A stretch of 33,771 bases of DNA from an uncultured Akkermansia sp. (GTDB taxonomy: Bacteria > Verrucomicrobiota > Verrucomicrobiia > Verrucomicrobiales > Akkermansiaceae). Position 1 is the stretch's first letter; each line of letters starts with the position of its first letter. The translations under genes and the position numbers were made by a program. Of the stretch, positions 1-8,960 are shown piece by piece. The stretch spans positions 1-33,771 of the forward strand of contig CAJGCZ010000027.1 of assembly GCA_904501975.1 (NCBI GenBank), read 5' to 3'. The notes under the pieces are model-generated. The model searched no databases, was not told the DNA's origin, and saw nothing but the letters and a program-made list of their open reading frames with translations.

Positions 1-566
1 ATTATCGTTATTTTGCTTTTTGGCGTACCGCTTTTTCAATATAGAAACGGCGTGATTATCAATATCTGCCATTGTCGCAGAATGAATCACTTCTGCAGAC
101 CAATCCGCTAAACCGGTTTGTGAACGTATCTTTTCTAATTTTTCTAAATCCAAAGGCCCCAGACTTTCACCTCTTCTACCATACCAATGACCTTTCCATG
201 CAATGGGCATGGCTGGCGGTGCTGCCGGTATCTGCAGCATAACAACTCTCTTACCGTTTAGCTCAATCTCATATATCTCTCTGAAAGTGAGCCCATTTAT
301 TGTATGATGCCCAATTTGTTGCTTGTAATCTTTAGCGAATTGAACTCGGGTTCCGGTAGCGGCATGTGTTTTATCATCTATCCCAAATATAAGCCATGCG
401 TAATGGCGCCCCCTGAGATTTGCTTCATTGCTCAGTGCTGAAAAATATTTGCCTACGTCATCAAAATCTTTGCCTTTATCGGCCTTCTTAAATTCCACGA
501 CCTCATTCTCGGGGTGCTTCAGCAACTCGACAAGTAACTTTTCTGCATTGATGGGAGTTTCCATAA
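1..566 (-). CDS. AlbA_2 (Schlafen-type) domain protein, C-terminus beyond window
   Basis: An open frame starts at the ATG at 566 and has no stop before the left edge, giving 188 residues of a longer protein. The N-terminal third has the AlbA_2 (Schlafen AlbA_2, formerly AAA_4) pattern: an EVVEFKKA strand near residue 21, then FSALSNEANLRGR and the hydrophobic strand AWLIFGIDD, followed by a strand with VVMLQIPAAPP and the WYGRRGES segment. In full-length relatives this domain is followed by an ATPase-like or winged-helix part, which cannot be seen here. AlbA_2 proteins act as nucleic-acid-binding regulators or as defence components. The gene lies 130 bases downstream of the ATPase gene, further than any other gap in the island, and has its own possible promoter, so it may be a passenger rather than part of the operon. 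Its low G+C matches the neighbouring ATPase and nuclease. The domain call is firm; the function is open. Confidence 0.8.
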
Positions 567-644
567 CTACATCTTCATGATAACATATTTAAATCAACTT
601 GTACAGCCCGTGCGCAGTCGTATTAAGAGGAGTCTTTTTCTTAA

Positions 645-673
645 TATGTACATACTTATTTTATCTCTGTCAA
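645..673 (-). promoter_or_regulatory. Possible promoter of the AlbA_2 gene
   Basis: On the minus strand there is a perfect -35 box TTGACA (668-673), a 17-base spacer and a poor -10 box TACATA (645-650). It sits about 80 bases upstream of the AlbA_2 start, in the only sizeable gap of the island. The -35 box is convincing but the -10 box matches the consensus at only three positions, and the whole spacer is A+T-rich, so chance is possible. Confidence 0.25.
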
Positions 674-696
674 CCAATATAAAACAAATTCTTTTT

Positions 697-2142
697 TTAA
701 CATATTTCCATAAGGCGATTTTTTATTTCAATAAGCATAGGCGCTACGAAATCATACTGATAAATAGAAGCTATGATGATTTGATTATCGGGAAAATCCC
801 TCTTCAAAATATGCATCATAATTTCGGAATTCTTCTCGTCGACTTCCCTTCCTCTTGGTGAATCTAAAAGAATAGGAAGCTTTATATTCAATTTTTTCTC
901 GAGTTCCAAAATATATGCCAACTTAAATGCAAAAACAGTTTTGTGCAAAACAGCCCCTGACAATTCCTTTAAATTCGATGTAAACAAATAATTTGCCGCG
1001 GTTTCATCAGTAATTCCAAGCTCTTTCAGGTATTTAATCACATTATTATGCATAGAAAAAATAACAGATGATTTAGAACGCGTTTGGTATGAAATCTCTT
1101 GCCGTATACGTCCTCTTTCTTTCATCAAATGCTCTTTTTTTTCTCTAACTGCAACCACATTTACCGGAACCCTCATTATCGAACATTCAAAATTGTCAAC
1201 CAGTGATTCAGAAGCAAAAAGCTCCATTTGTTCATCATCTTTTTGTTTTGAGGAGTATAGTCTATCCAATTCTCGAGTTACTTGTTTAATATTAATAGTT
1301 AAATGTTTTCGTTTAGCTACTAAAAATTCAATTGCTTCAGTCAATCCACAAATGTTATCTTTAGTGAGGTTTACAAATTCACCATTTGGCAACGCCACTA
1401 ATATCTTCATCTCCTCGACAAAATCAGCAGCAAGCTTATTGTCATTTAATGCTCGATCAATTGACGAGAGTTGTTTTACATAATTTTCTTTCAAAAGTAG
1501 CAATCTGGCTTCTTGTGCGTCGATTTCTTCGTCTTTTGTACGTGTGGCCATATCACCAGAAGCGGAGATAATTTGCTGCTGACATTCATATACATTCATC
1601 ATGTAATCTAATCGTTCAATATGACGGCTCAACTTACTTTCTAAGTCAAGTAATTTCTTGCAATCAATATCAGATAAACCTCTTATTAACGATTCTATAT
1701 TAAACGTATTCTTTCCAATTACTACACCTCGATTCAGTAATGTCCACCCCTTCTCCTGATCTGTATAGATAACGCCCAGTATATTATTAATAATATCTGA
1801 GTTTTCGGTTTGGAATAAAATATGGTGAAGTTTAAAAATATCATCTGGCAAAATGTATGTGCGTTTCTTTCCCCCCTGCAGTATCTCTATGCAATCACCA
1901 CATTTTCTATCCAACCTTATGATTTCACCATTTTGCACAGTCAAATTACAAGAAGTGTAAACCTTGTCAAACCTCATTTTTTTCGTTCCAGGAATCGAAA
2001 AACCTAATGAATACAGCAACAGCCTCATCAAAGTTGTCTTTCCAACCGAATTTTCCTGACTGTGGATAAGATTAACCCCTTCCGCAAATAAAAACTTACG
2101 GTTTTCTAACCCATCCTCTATATACAATGAATTAATAATCAT
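697..2142 (-). CDS. SMC/ABC-type ATPase of a nuclease-ATPase defence module
   Basis: A 481-residue ATPase of the RecF/SMC/ABC class. The N-terminus has a strand followed by a Walker A loop at about residues 28-37 (SQENSVGKTT), in which the usual first glycine is replaced. Residues about 160-350 are rich in charged and leucine residues and probably form a short coiled coil. Near the C-terminus there is an ABC-signature-like LSGAV at about 394, then Walker B PILLDSPRGRE at about 423-433. The residue after the Walker B aspartate is serine rather than glutamate, as in several ABC-three-component ATPases. Its start codon overlaps the stop of the upstream nuclease gene by four bases (ATGA), so the two are translationally coupled. 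The pair resembles Lamassu (SMC-like LmuB with a nuclease LmuA) or an ABC-three-component system without a middle component. The ATPase fold is clear; family membership is inferred. Confidence 0.75.
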   Translation of the reverse strand: MIINSLYIEDGLENRKFLFAEGVNLIHSQENSVGKTTLMRLLLYSLGFSIPGTKKMRFDKVYTSCNLTVQNGEIIRLDRKCGDCIEILQGGKKRTYILPDDIFKLHHILFQTENSDIINNILGVIYTDQEKGWTLLNRGVVIGKNTFNIESLIRGLSDIDCKKLLDLESKLSRHIERLDYMMNVYECQQQIISASGDMATRTKDEEIDAQEARLLLLKENYVKQLSSIDRALNDNKLAADFVEEMKILVALPNGEFVNLTKDNICGLTEAIEFLVAKRKHLTINIKQVTRELDRLYSSKQKDDEQMELFASESLVDNFECSIMRVPVNVVAVREKKEHLMKERGRIRQEISYQTRSKSSVIFSMHNNVIKYLKELGITDETAANYLFTSNLKELSGAVLHKTVFAFKLAYILELEKKLNIKLPILLDSPRGREVDEKNSEIMMHILKRDFPDNQIIIASIYQYDFVAPMLIEIKNRLMEIC

Positions 2143-3158
2143 ATGTGCAATTTTTGTTTTATTGATGTTATTGCGCGTCTTCTACGTAATACGTTCATTA
2201 ATACCACCTTCGTAAATGCTTCACAAATTTCATTATCTTTTATAATAGGTTTGAACCTGTCAATGTAATCAGGCCATTTTTGTTGAGAAAATGCTATATG
2301 TCTCGTCCTTGGGGGACCTTTATATGTAAAAGTATTGTAGTCATAGAGAATTTGAGTTATGAATTCCCATCTCTCTACACATTGATTAAGTGTCTCAGAG
2401 TAAATTTGCTCAATCACGTCCAAAATCTCCTCTTCTATATCTTCATACATGTCTGAATCTGGAAATTGGGTCAATATCATAATCAAAGGCCATATCACAT
2501 CTTTTTTGGACACTATTACACCTTTGTTATATATCATTGCAGAATCAAACAGTTCCTTTTGCCAACGCTTGAGCAAATCTTCCCCCATCCCAGCTTTAGC
2601 ATATTCTGATATTTTGTTTACAAACTTCTCCACTTCGTTTCTCACAATCTTTTCCCTCTCTTTATCATCATCTGTAACGTATGGGAAGTAATAAATGCTA
2701 AATCTATCTAAAGGAACCTGATATTCTGGCCGCAACATCAATTGCAGTAACGTATTTTGAGATTCGGCAGGCAGAGAATCAAAAGGCAACAAAGTTTCGT
2801 CTTTTATCAACCTCATCAGAGTTTCTTCTTTCAAAGGATTGGGTGAATTTGTCACATATATGTACCTAGCGTCTTTTTCTGTACTATTCTTAGCTGCTTC
2901 TGCTAATGTTTTCAACGATTTACACAAATTTCTTCGAACACTACGAAAATCATTATTTGCTTTAACTACAGCTTTTGCCTGAGCGTAGATTTTTTTGTCA
3001 TTTGCCAAGGTCAACTCTATATCTTCTCTCTTTCCTTCCAATCGAATCCCTTGAAGTTCACAGATGTGGCGCAGCATGAGCAATATTGCCGCATCCACTT
3101 GAAAAGCCAAGCCAAAAAAAACGCGACTAGCACAACGATTTGGTATTTCTAGAGACAT
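2139..3158 (-). CDS. Putative PD-(D/E)xK (DUF4297/Cap4-like) nuclease
   Basis: A 339-residue protein, probably the effector partner of the ATPase encoded directly after it. The first 70 residues show the order typical of restriction-endonuclease-fold effectors such as DUF4297/Cap4: a helix with AFQVDAAILLML (about 18-29), an acidic strand with EGKREDIEL (about 41-49; E45, D46), and a strand with YAQAKAV (about 58-64), in which Q60-x-K62 replaces E-x-K. The rest is helical with no motif I recognise and could be an interaction or sensor region. The ATG is 15 bases after the Res stop codon, with no clear Shine-Dalgarno sequence, so it is probably read on the restriction-modification transcript. 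It is much more A+T-rich than Res. Nuclease activity is inferred from motif order only; it could also be a non-catalytic relative. Confidence 0.6.
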   Translation of the reverse strand: MSLEIPNRCASRVFFGLAFQVDAAILLMLRHICELQGIRLEGKREDIELTLANDKKIYAQAKAVVKANNDFRSVRRNLCKSLKTLAEAAKNSTEKDARYIYVTNSPNPLKEETLMRLIKDETLLPFDSLPAESQNTLLQLMLRPEYQVPLDRFSIYYFPYVTDDDKEREKIVRNEVEKFVNKISEYAKAGMGEDLLKRWQKELFDSAMIYNKGVIVSKKDVIWPLIMILTQFPDSDMYEDIEEEILDVIEQIYSETLNQCVERWEFITQILYDYNTFTYKGPPRTRHIAFSQQKWPDYIDRFKPIIKDNEICEAFTKVVLMNVLRRRRAITSIKQKLHI

Positions 3159-3173
3159 ATTAATATGAAGCGA

Positions 3174-6100
3174 TTAAGCTTTTCCAATCACCTCCGCCAG
3201 TGTAGCAACCGGAGCCAGATAGCGCGCAGGACATTCTTGACCATCTGCAATGGTATTGAAATGCTGCTCAGCGCAGTGGATTTTACCGCTTTCCGTATCG
3301 CGGAGCTCACCCAGCAAATCAGTGCCTTTTGTCTCCACAATGAAGTACAGATGATTCTTGCCCTCCACGTCAAGCACAAGAGCCCAGTCCGGATTGTAGG
3401 GGCCGAGCGGCGTATGAATGCGGAAAGTGCTGGGCAGTTTCACATACATTTTCACCTGCTCGCTGGCCTCTGCGTCCAAGGCAAATTGTTTCTCTATCTC
3501 GGAGTCCCAGATAACATGGTCCAGCACGCATTTTTCGCCCGCTTTCACCATCTTGTCCAGATACCCCTCTGTGTCCTTGAACAGTTCCTGAGCATTGTAT
3601 TCTTTTTCGCCAATCGTCACGGGCTTATAGCTCACACCTTTCACCATCAGATTCTTCATCTCGGCGCGTATCACACGCAGCACGGTTTTCTCGAACAGCG
3701 GGCCATTAAATCGTATCGCTTGCAGGTGCCGAATCCCGGTCAGAATGCGGCTGAGTGTCTTGCGTGTCAGGTGCGTGGTAGCCTCCAAAGAAGTCAGGAT
3801 ATCCCCCACCGGAACATGGGAGGTATCCATCACTGTGGCTGTTGTCTTCTGAACACCCGCCTGAATACCGTTGATGTCCATCACGGTTTCTGTTACAGTC
3901 TTAGTGATAAGCGGGGCTTTAATTTTGGCAAGCTCAATATCCAGCACACCAATGACATTGCGTATCAGCTCCTCCGAATCGAACTGCACGCGATAGGTCG
4001 TTTTCTTCTTGATTCGGTTCCAGAGCTCGAGGAAATCCTTATCCAATCGCATTTTCTCATAGCGGCTGGTAACGGCCTGACGTTCGCGGGCGTCCTTAAT
4101 CTCTATCGGGCGGGTGAGTTGACGCAAGCGACCGAGGATTTGCAGCTGTGCACAACGGCAGGCTTCCGGTACCTTATATGTCCCGGCATCCAACTGCTTT
4201 TTGAGCTCCTCGGTAGGTTTGCCGTCCTTGGTAATGAGCTTTTTGCTCTGCAGGTCATCCAGTACCACCTGAGCCAATTCCTGCCCCAGTCGCACAGTGT
4301 TGCCCTCATTATCCGTATATTCCAGCACCCCCAAGCGGGCTCTGGTAATAATGCCGAAGCGGACGCCGTCAGCCTCATATTCCTTCTGCAACTGAGCAGC
4401 ATAGGTTTTGAAATCCTCACGGGCAATGACAGTCAGTGTATTCACGCCGCTTTCGCGCACGCGCACACCTTCCTGATTCACACACAGGCGCAGGCCACGC
4501 CCCAGTGCCTGACGGCGTGACACAATGCTGCTCATATCGCGCAGCACGCACACCTGAAACACATTCGGGTTGTCCCAGCCTTCGCGGAGAGCTGAGTGCG
4601 AGAAGATGAACTTCAACGATTTATCCAATCTGAGCAGTTCTTCCTTGTCTCGCATAATAAGATTATAGGCTCGCTGCGCAGCTTCTTTACCTTTGGAGTT
4701 GTCCTCCGTATCAGTCCAGATGTCAGCTTGCCCTTTCTTACCTTTATCGATGGAGAAGTACCCGTCATGCACATCACTTGCAGCCGGTAGCTGACCTTCG
4801 ACATACAAGCTACGATATTGCGGCATGCGCATAATCTTCTCATACTCCTGTTCAAATATCTGAACCAGCGGGCCCGGTTTACGATTGCGAGATGCATCAT
4901 ATTGGCGATAATCCGCCACCTGGTCAATGAAGAACAGGCTCAACACCTTGATTCCCTTGGGGCGCAGTTTCACCTCCTTCTTCATGTGCTCCTCAATGGT
5001 GGCGCGAATCATGGCGCGGGTAATCTGCTCCTCGTCCATACCTCCGGTCGATTGCTCGATAAAGAGCGGGCTTTCCAAGTGGTTGCACACGATATAGTCC
5101 TCGTGTACTTCCTGCACCACCACGTTGTCATAGACACCGTCGCAATGAGTACACATACCCAGCAGCGTGCCGGGCTGCACCTCCACCTGTTCGCGCCCAT
5201 AGTCGCCGCACTCTGTCTTGCAGAGCACCTCCAGCTTGGCACTGCCGCCTTTCTTGGGGGAGGTGCTTAACAGCTTGATATACGGCTCTACATGCGTGAT
5301 GTCGGATTGTATACTGGCTACCTCAATGCCTTTGACCAGTTTCTGCGCACTGGCATCCACCGCATTCAGCGCATACACCGGGTGAAACAGATTCTTGTGC
5401 GTGGCGGAGTAACGCAGCGTGCAGAGTGGATGCAGGCAAGCAATGCCCTTTTCCTCGCCTTTGGTGCCGATGTTCTGCGGCTCGTCAATAATGACGATAG
5501 GGTGGCATTCGCGTATGAACTCAATGGGCTTGCGGTCATCCGTCTTTTCGCTCACGGTGTACATCACGCGCTTGGCTCGTCTGCCGCCCTTGCGCTTGGC
5601 AGTGTCCTGGAATTCTTCTTCCGCTTCCTTACCGATATCCGTGATGGATTGAATGGTGCAAATCATGATTTGCAGCTTGTCGGAATTGCCGAAGTTGCGC
5701 ACCTCCTGCAAGCGAGAGGAATCATAGGTAAAACTGTTCATCTCCACGCCGTCATACAGCGTGCGGAAGTGTTCCCTCATGATGCTGATGGATTTATCCA
5801 CACCCTCTTTAATAGCGATGGACGGCACCACAATCACAAACTTGCTGAAACCATAGCGTTTGTTCAGCTCGTAGATGGTGCGCAGGTAAACGTAGGTCTT
5901 GCCCGTGCCGGTCTCCATTTCCACGGTAAAATGCCAGCCATCCGGCTTTACTTCGCCGGACATCTCGATGCCGTTGCGCTCTTGGATAGCTTGCAGGTTG
6001 CGCAGCAGTTCATTGCCGGAGAGCTTGGTGCTATTTTTGTGGACACTCAATTCCAGCCCCAGTTTTTGCTCGCCAGCTTTAAGGGCCACGGGTAAGCTGA

Positions 6101-6212
6101 CGCTGAACGCATGATTGCCGATCTCTGTGCCCTCGAACAATCCGCACACGGCTTCAATGGCGCCGTGCTGGTACTCCAGATTCGGCTCAAAATGCAGTCG
6201 TATCTTGCTCAT
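3174..6212 (-). CDS. Type III restriction enzyme, Res subunit
   Basis: A 1012-residue superfamily 2 helicase-nuclease, the cleavage subunit of a type III restriction system. It would use ATP to move or switch along DNA from an unmodified Mod recognition site and cut after meeting a second complex. Visible motifs: Walker A GTGKT at residues 102-106; a DEPQ motif II in IVIIDEPQNIGT; the motif V/VI stretch with SALREGWDNPNVFQ and RRQALGRGLRL; and a C-terminal PD-(D/E)xK centre with PDWALV at 941, then E960-T-K962. All key residues are present, so it is probably active. Length is normal for the family. The start is six bases after the Mod stop. G+C is clearly higher than in the nuclease-ATPase pair that follows, and the change falls almost exactly at the Res stop codon. 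Confidence 0.95.
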   Translation of the reverse strand: MSKIRLHFEPNLEYQHGAIEAVCGLFEGTEIGNHAFSVSLPVALKAGEQKLGLELSVHKNSTKLSGNELLRNLQAIQERNGIEMSGEVKPDGWHFTVEMETGTGKTYVYLRTIYELNKRYGFSKFVIVVPSIAIKEGVDKSISIMREHFRTLYDGVEMNSFTYDSSRLQEVRNFGNSDKLQIMICTIQSITDIGKEAEEEFQDTAKRKGGRRAKRVMYTVSEKTDDRKPIEFIRECHPIVIIDEPQNIGTKGEEKGIACLHPLCTLRYSATHKNLFHPVYALNAVDASAQKLVKGIEVASIQSDITHVEPYIKLLSTSPKKGGSAKLEVLCKTECGDYGREQVEVQPGTLLGMCTHCDGVYDNVVVQEVHEDYIVCNHLESPLFIEQSTGGMDEEQITRAMIRATIEEHMKKEVKLRPKGIKVLSLFFIDQVADYRQYDASRNRKPGPLVQIFEQEYEKIMRMPQYRSLYVEGQLPAASDVHDGYFSIDKGKKGQADIWTDTEDNSKGKEAAQRAYNLIMRDKEELLRLDKSLKFIFSHSALREGWDNPNVFQVCVLRDMSSIVSRRQALGRGLRLCVNQEGVRVRESGVNTLTVIAREDFKTYAAQLQKEYEADGVRFGIITRARLGVLEYTDNEGNTVRLGQELAQVVLDDLQSKKLITKDGKPTEELKKQLDAGTYKVPEACRCAQLQILGRLRQLTRPIEIKDARERQAVTSRYEKMRLDKDFLELWNRIKKKTTYRVQFDSEELIRNVIGVLDIELAKIKAPLITKTVTETVMDINGIQAGVQKTTATVMDTSHVPVGDILTSLEATTHLTRKTLSRILTGIRHLQAIRFNGPLFEKTVLRVIRAEMKNLMVKGVSYKPVTIGEKEYNAQELFKDTEGYLDKMVKAGEKCVLDHVIWDSEIEKQFALDAEASEQVKMYVKLPSTFRIHTPLGPYNPDWALVLDVEGKNHLYFIVETKGTDLLGELRDTESGKIHCAEQHFNTIADGQECPARYLAPVATLAEVIGKA

Positions 6213-6218
6213 GGCGGC

Positions 6219-8204
6219 TTACAGGGCTTTGATGTTGCAGATGCCGTGCTGCTCCAGTATGGCCACAAAGTTCATCTTGGCGGCATCGTTAGAGGCGAAA
6301 GCTCGGTCAGATACAAATACCGTACAGGTATCCTGCTGCTCTCCACCCGCAAAAGCGCAATCCTCTTCGTGCCATGCGGCGATGCCCAGAGCAACCTCTT
6401 CCGCATCGTTCGCCAAATCCGCAGCCATGCAGGCGTAATACTGGCCATAGCCCAGACTCTGCACGCGGTGCCCCGCTATCTTTCGCTCTTCCACTTCTTC
6501 CACCAAATCAATGCCACTCTTCAACATGATTTCGGTCAGGAAGTCGTCTTCCGTACGTCCTCCGACCAAGTGCTCAGCATAGTTGTTCACGGCTGTCGCT
6601 AGGTCTTCGGCTTGCGGATTCCACACTTTCACGTTGCTGCTATCCAGCTTGTAGACTCGGAAGCCAATGTCCAGATGCTGCCCAGCTAGCCCGGCTTCTT
6701 CTTTTACTTTCTCACCTGCCCGTCGAATGCGCTCTTTGCCGATTTCACAGATGTTTTTGTAACCGGCTTTGTAGGCTTCGCTTTTCTCTTCGCAGGATTC
6801 AGGAAGTTGTACCATGATAAAACGACGATTTTCTCCATCTTCTGCATTAAGCTTCATTACAGCATGGGCAGTTGTTGCGGATCCCGAGAAAAAGTCAAGA
6901 ATAATAGCTTCTTCCGCTTTTGCACATGATGATATTAAGCCTTGAATAATCCCTTTATCTTTGGGATTATTGAAAATGTTTGCCCCTAATAAGGCCGCTA
7001 GCTTTTTAGATGCAACACGACCGTCTTTGTATTTCACGCTGGCTATGCTTTGGTATAAAGTATCCTTTAAATATGTTTTGTTGTTTGGGACAGTTGTTTC
7101 ATCTATGCCAAAGTGTACCAATCCTGCCGCAATTCTTTCCTGCATAGTTGTTTCAGGAAAACGCCAGCCACTTGCTGGAGCTTTGCATATTTTGCCAGTT
7201 GTAGGATGGGTTACATTATAGACATATTGCCCAAAATTTGGGCCAGAAATATTGTCAGGAAAATATACGCCTCTTTCATCCATCCAAGAGTAATGCTTAC
7301 TATTACTTATAGGATTGGATTCAGGAAATTGTTTATACCAATGAAGAGCGTCTTTGTGTATAGCTTGCCAATCATTTCCGTGTTTTCTTCGAAAACCTTC
7401 AAATGCTTTAAAAATTTCGTCCGTCCCTTCCTTTTTTTCTGTCCAGTCTCCAATGTTGCTATCTTTGCTTTTTACATATGCAACTATATATTCGTGCTGA
7501 ATTGAAATATAATCCTCATCATTCTTACTGCTGTTCTTCCACACAATTTCCCCAGCGTAATTTTGTTCTCCAAAAATTTCACGACACAATTTTTGAAGAT
7601 TAACCATTTCATTTTCATCTATGCTAATAAATATAACACCATCCTCACTCAGTAGGTCTCGAGCAAGTATTAATCTGGGATACATCATATTAAGCCAAGT
7701 GGTATGATATCGCCCAGAAGTTTCTACATTGGCCGCATACTTACCTTCCTGCCCCGTCAATTTCTTGTAATTCTCGATGCCGTTCTGGTAATCATCGGGG
7801 TATACAAACTCTTTACCCGTATTGTAAGGCGGGTCGATATAAATCATCTTTACCTTGCCGCCATAGGATTTGCGGAGCAGCTTGAGCACTTCAAGATTAT
7901 CTCCTTCGATATACAGATTCTGAGTTGTATCCCAATCCTTACTCTCTTCCTTGCAGGGGCGAAGCGTACCGAGAGATGGCGTAAGCGCCGCGCGGCGGGC
8001 TTCCGCTTTACCGCGCCAATTAAGCCCGAATAGCTCATCCTCTTTCACAACGGCCTCGCCACAAAGTTGACGGAGAGCGTCTACATCCACCTGACCATCC
8101 CGCACCACGGAGGGGAACAGAGAAGCGAGAGCCTTGAGATTATCCTGAACAGGGGACGAGGATTGTGCTTCCGGAGAAGAGGGGGAGGATTTTTCGTACG
8201 GCAT
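6219..8204 (-). CDS. Type III DNA methyltransferase, Mod subunit
   Basis: A 661-residue beta-class amino-methyltransferase, the specificity and modification subunit of the type III system. It methylates one strand of an asymmetric site, most likely at adenine N6. The catalytic DPPY (residues 124-127, within IYIDPPYNTG) precedes the AdoMet-binding DFFSGSATTAH (437-447), the order expected of beta-class Mod proteins. The target-recognition region lies between them. Bases about 6810-7735, covering residues about 156-465, are visibly A+T-richer than both ends of the gene, which fits replacement of the recognition region by recombination. The N-terminus has a Ser/Pro-rich stretch (SSPSSPEAQSSSP), but I see no simple-sequence tract of the kind that causes phase variation. 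The start is three bases after the DUF4391 stop, and Res follows after six bases. Confidence 0.95.
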   Translation of the reverse strand: MPYEKSSPSSPEAQSSSPVQDNLKALASLFPSVVRDGQVDVDALRQLCGEAVVKEDELFGLNWRGKAEARRAALTPSLGTLRPCKEESKDWDTTQNLYIEGDNLEVLKLLRKSYGGKVKMIYIDPPYNTGKEFVYPDDYQNGIENYKKLTGQEGKYAANVETSGRYHTTWLNMMYPRLILARDLLSEDGVIFISIDENEMVNLQKLCREIFGEQNYAGEIVWKNSSKNDEDYISIQHEYIVAYVKSKDSNIGDWTEKKEGTDEIFKAFEGFRRKHGNDWQAIHKDALHWYKQFPESNPISNSKHYSWMDERGVYFPDNISGPNFGQYVYNVTHPTTGKICKAPASGWRFPETTMQERIAAGLVHFGIDETTVPNNKTYLKDTLYQSIASVKYKDGRVASKKLAALLGANIFNNPKDKGIIQGLISSCAKAEEAIILDFFSGSATTAHAVMKLNAEDGENRRFIMVQLPESCEEKSEAYKAGYKNICEIGKERIRRAGEKVKEEAGLAGQHLDIGFRVYKLDSSNVKVWNPQAEDLATAVNNYAEHLVGGRTEDDFLTEIMLKSGIDLVEEVEERKIAGHRVQSLGYGQYYACMAADLANDAEEVALGIAAWHEEDCAFAGGEQQDTCTVFVSDRAFASNDAAKMNFVAILEQHGICNIKAL

Positions 8205-8207
8205 AGC

Positions 8208-8960
8208 TTAGGTGATGATGTTGTGAGTTTGGAGAAGTTGACAGATTTGGGTACTAAGGTGTCGGCGTTTCTTGGATAGCGTGATGCGCTGTTGCGGATT
8301 CGTCGTCTTTTTGAGTTCCTGAGAGACAGATTTCCATTCCTGATTCAGACGATGCAAATCAGCCACAAGCTGAGCGGCAACCTGCGGAGAATCGAGCGGA
8401 ATGAAAGGCAAATCCGCGCAAACGGCTGGCTTGTTCTGCATGAGCGCAAGGGCGTGCAGAGCGCAGGCCCAGCGATTGAACAGGGCCATAAGGTGAGTCG
8501 GGCGAGCTTCCTGCAACCAAGCAACATAGCAGAAGAAATCTGAAACGAAGGGTAACACCTGAGCACGCACCAGAGCCTCCAGCGGAGCCCCCTGCGGGAG
8601 AAGGGACAGATATACCGCATTCCCGACATCTACAGCCAAAAGTAGTGGGTATTGCACGGCTATGTGAATCATCTGCTGCAAGCGGCTTACCTGTTCAGGA
8701 GTTACTTCGGAATACAGATGCATGCCTATAACCACCAGCTCGGTGAAATCCCCCTCTTGCTCGCTTCTATAAGGAGCTACGCCGCAGGTATCATGCCTCA
8801 AGCTTGTCACCCAAGCAGAAGAAACGGCGGCATCAATAAGAGCCTTATCCCCCTTAACGCGTGCAGCGTGCTTGCGGAGTAACTCCTTGGAGAGACGCAC
8901 CCCAACGCTTAACGCAGACTGCGGCAGCATGTCGGCCAACACTGTCGGAAAATCAGCCAT
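8208..8960 (-). CDS. DUF4391 family protein
   Basis: A 250-residue protein whose overall pattern matches DUF4391: a basic N-terminal helix with LRKHAARVKGDKALIDAAV, a segment EGDFTELVVIGMHL, a long middle domain with HIAVQYPLLLAVDVGNAVYLSLL, and a charged C-terminal helix with LKKTTNPQQRITLSKKRRHLS. The biochemical role of DUF4391 is not known to me. From recollection, it often sits between an SNF2-type helicase and type III Mod/Res genes, exactly as here. Its start overlaps the helicase stop by eight bases and Mod starts three bases after its stop, so tight co-expression is expected. A role as adaptor between the helicase and the restriction-modification complex is only inference. Confidence 0.75.
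   Translation of the reverse strand: MADFPTVLADMLPQSALSVGVRLSKELLRKHAARVKGDKALIDAAVSSAWVTSLRHDTCGVAPYRSEQEGDFTELVVIGMHLYSEVTPEQVSRLQQMIHIAVQYPLLLAVDVGNAVYLSLLPQGAPLEALVRAQVLPFVSDFFCYVAWLQEARPTHLMALFNRWACALHALALMQNKPAVCADLPFIPLDSPQVAAQLVADLHRLNQEWKSVSQELKKTTNPQQRITLSKKRRHLSTQICQLLQTHNIIT

Noticed and set aside
3165..6095. Long plus-strand frames opposite res
   Set aside because: Antisense shadows; Res motifs are complete on the minus strand.
8130..8204. Phase-variable simple repeat in mod
   Set aside because: The Ser/Pro-rich codons are irregular; there is no homopolymer or tetranucleotide tract of useful length.
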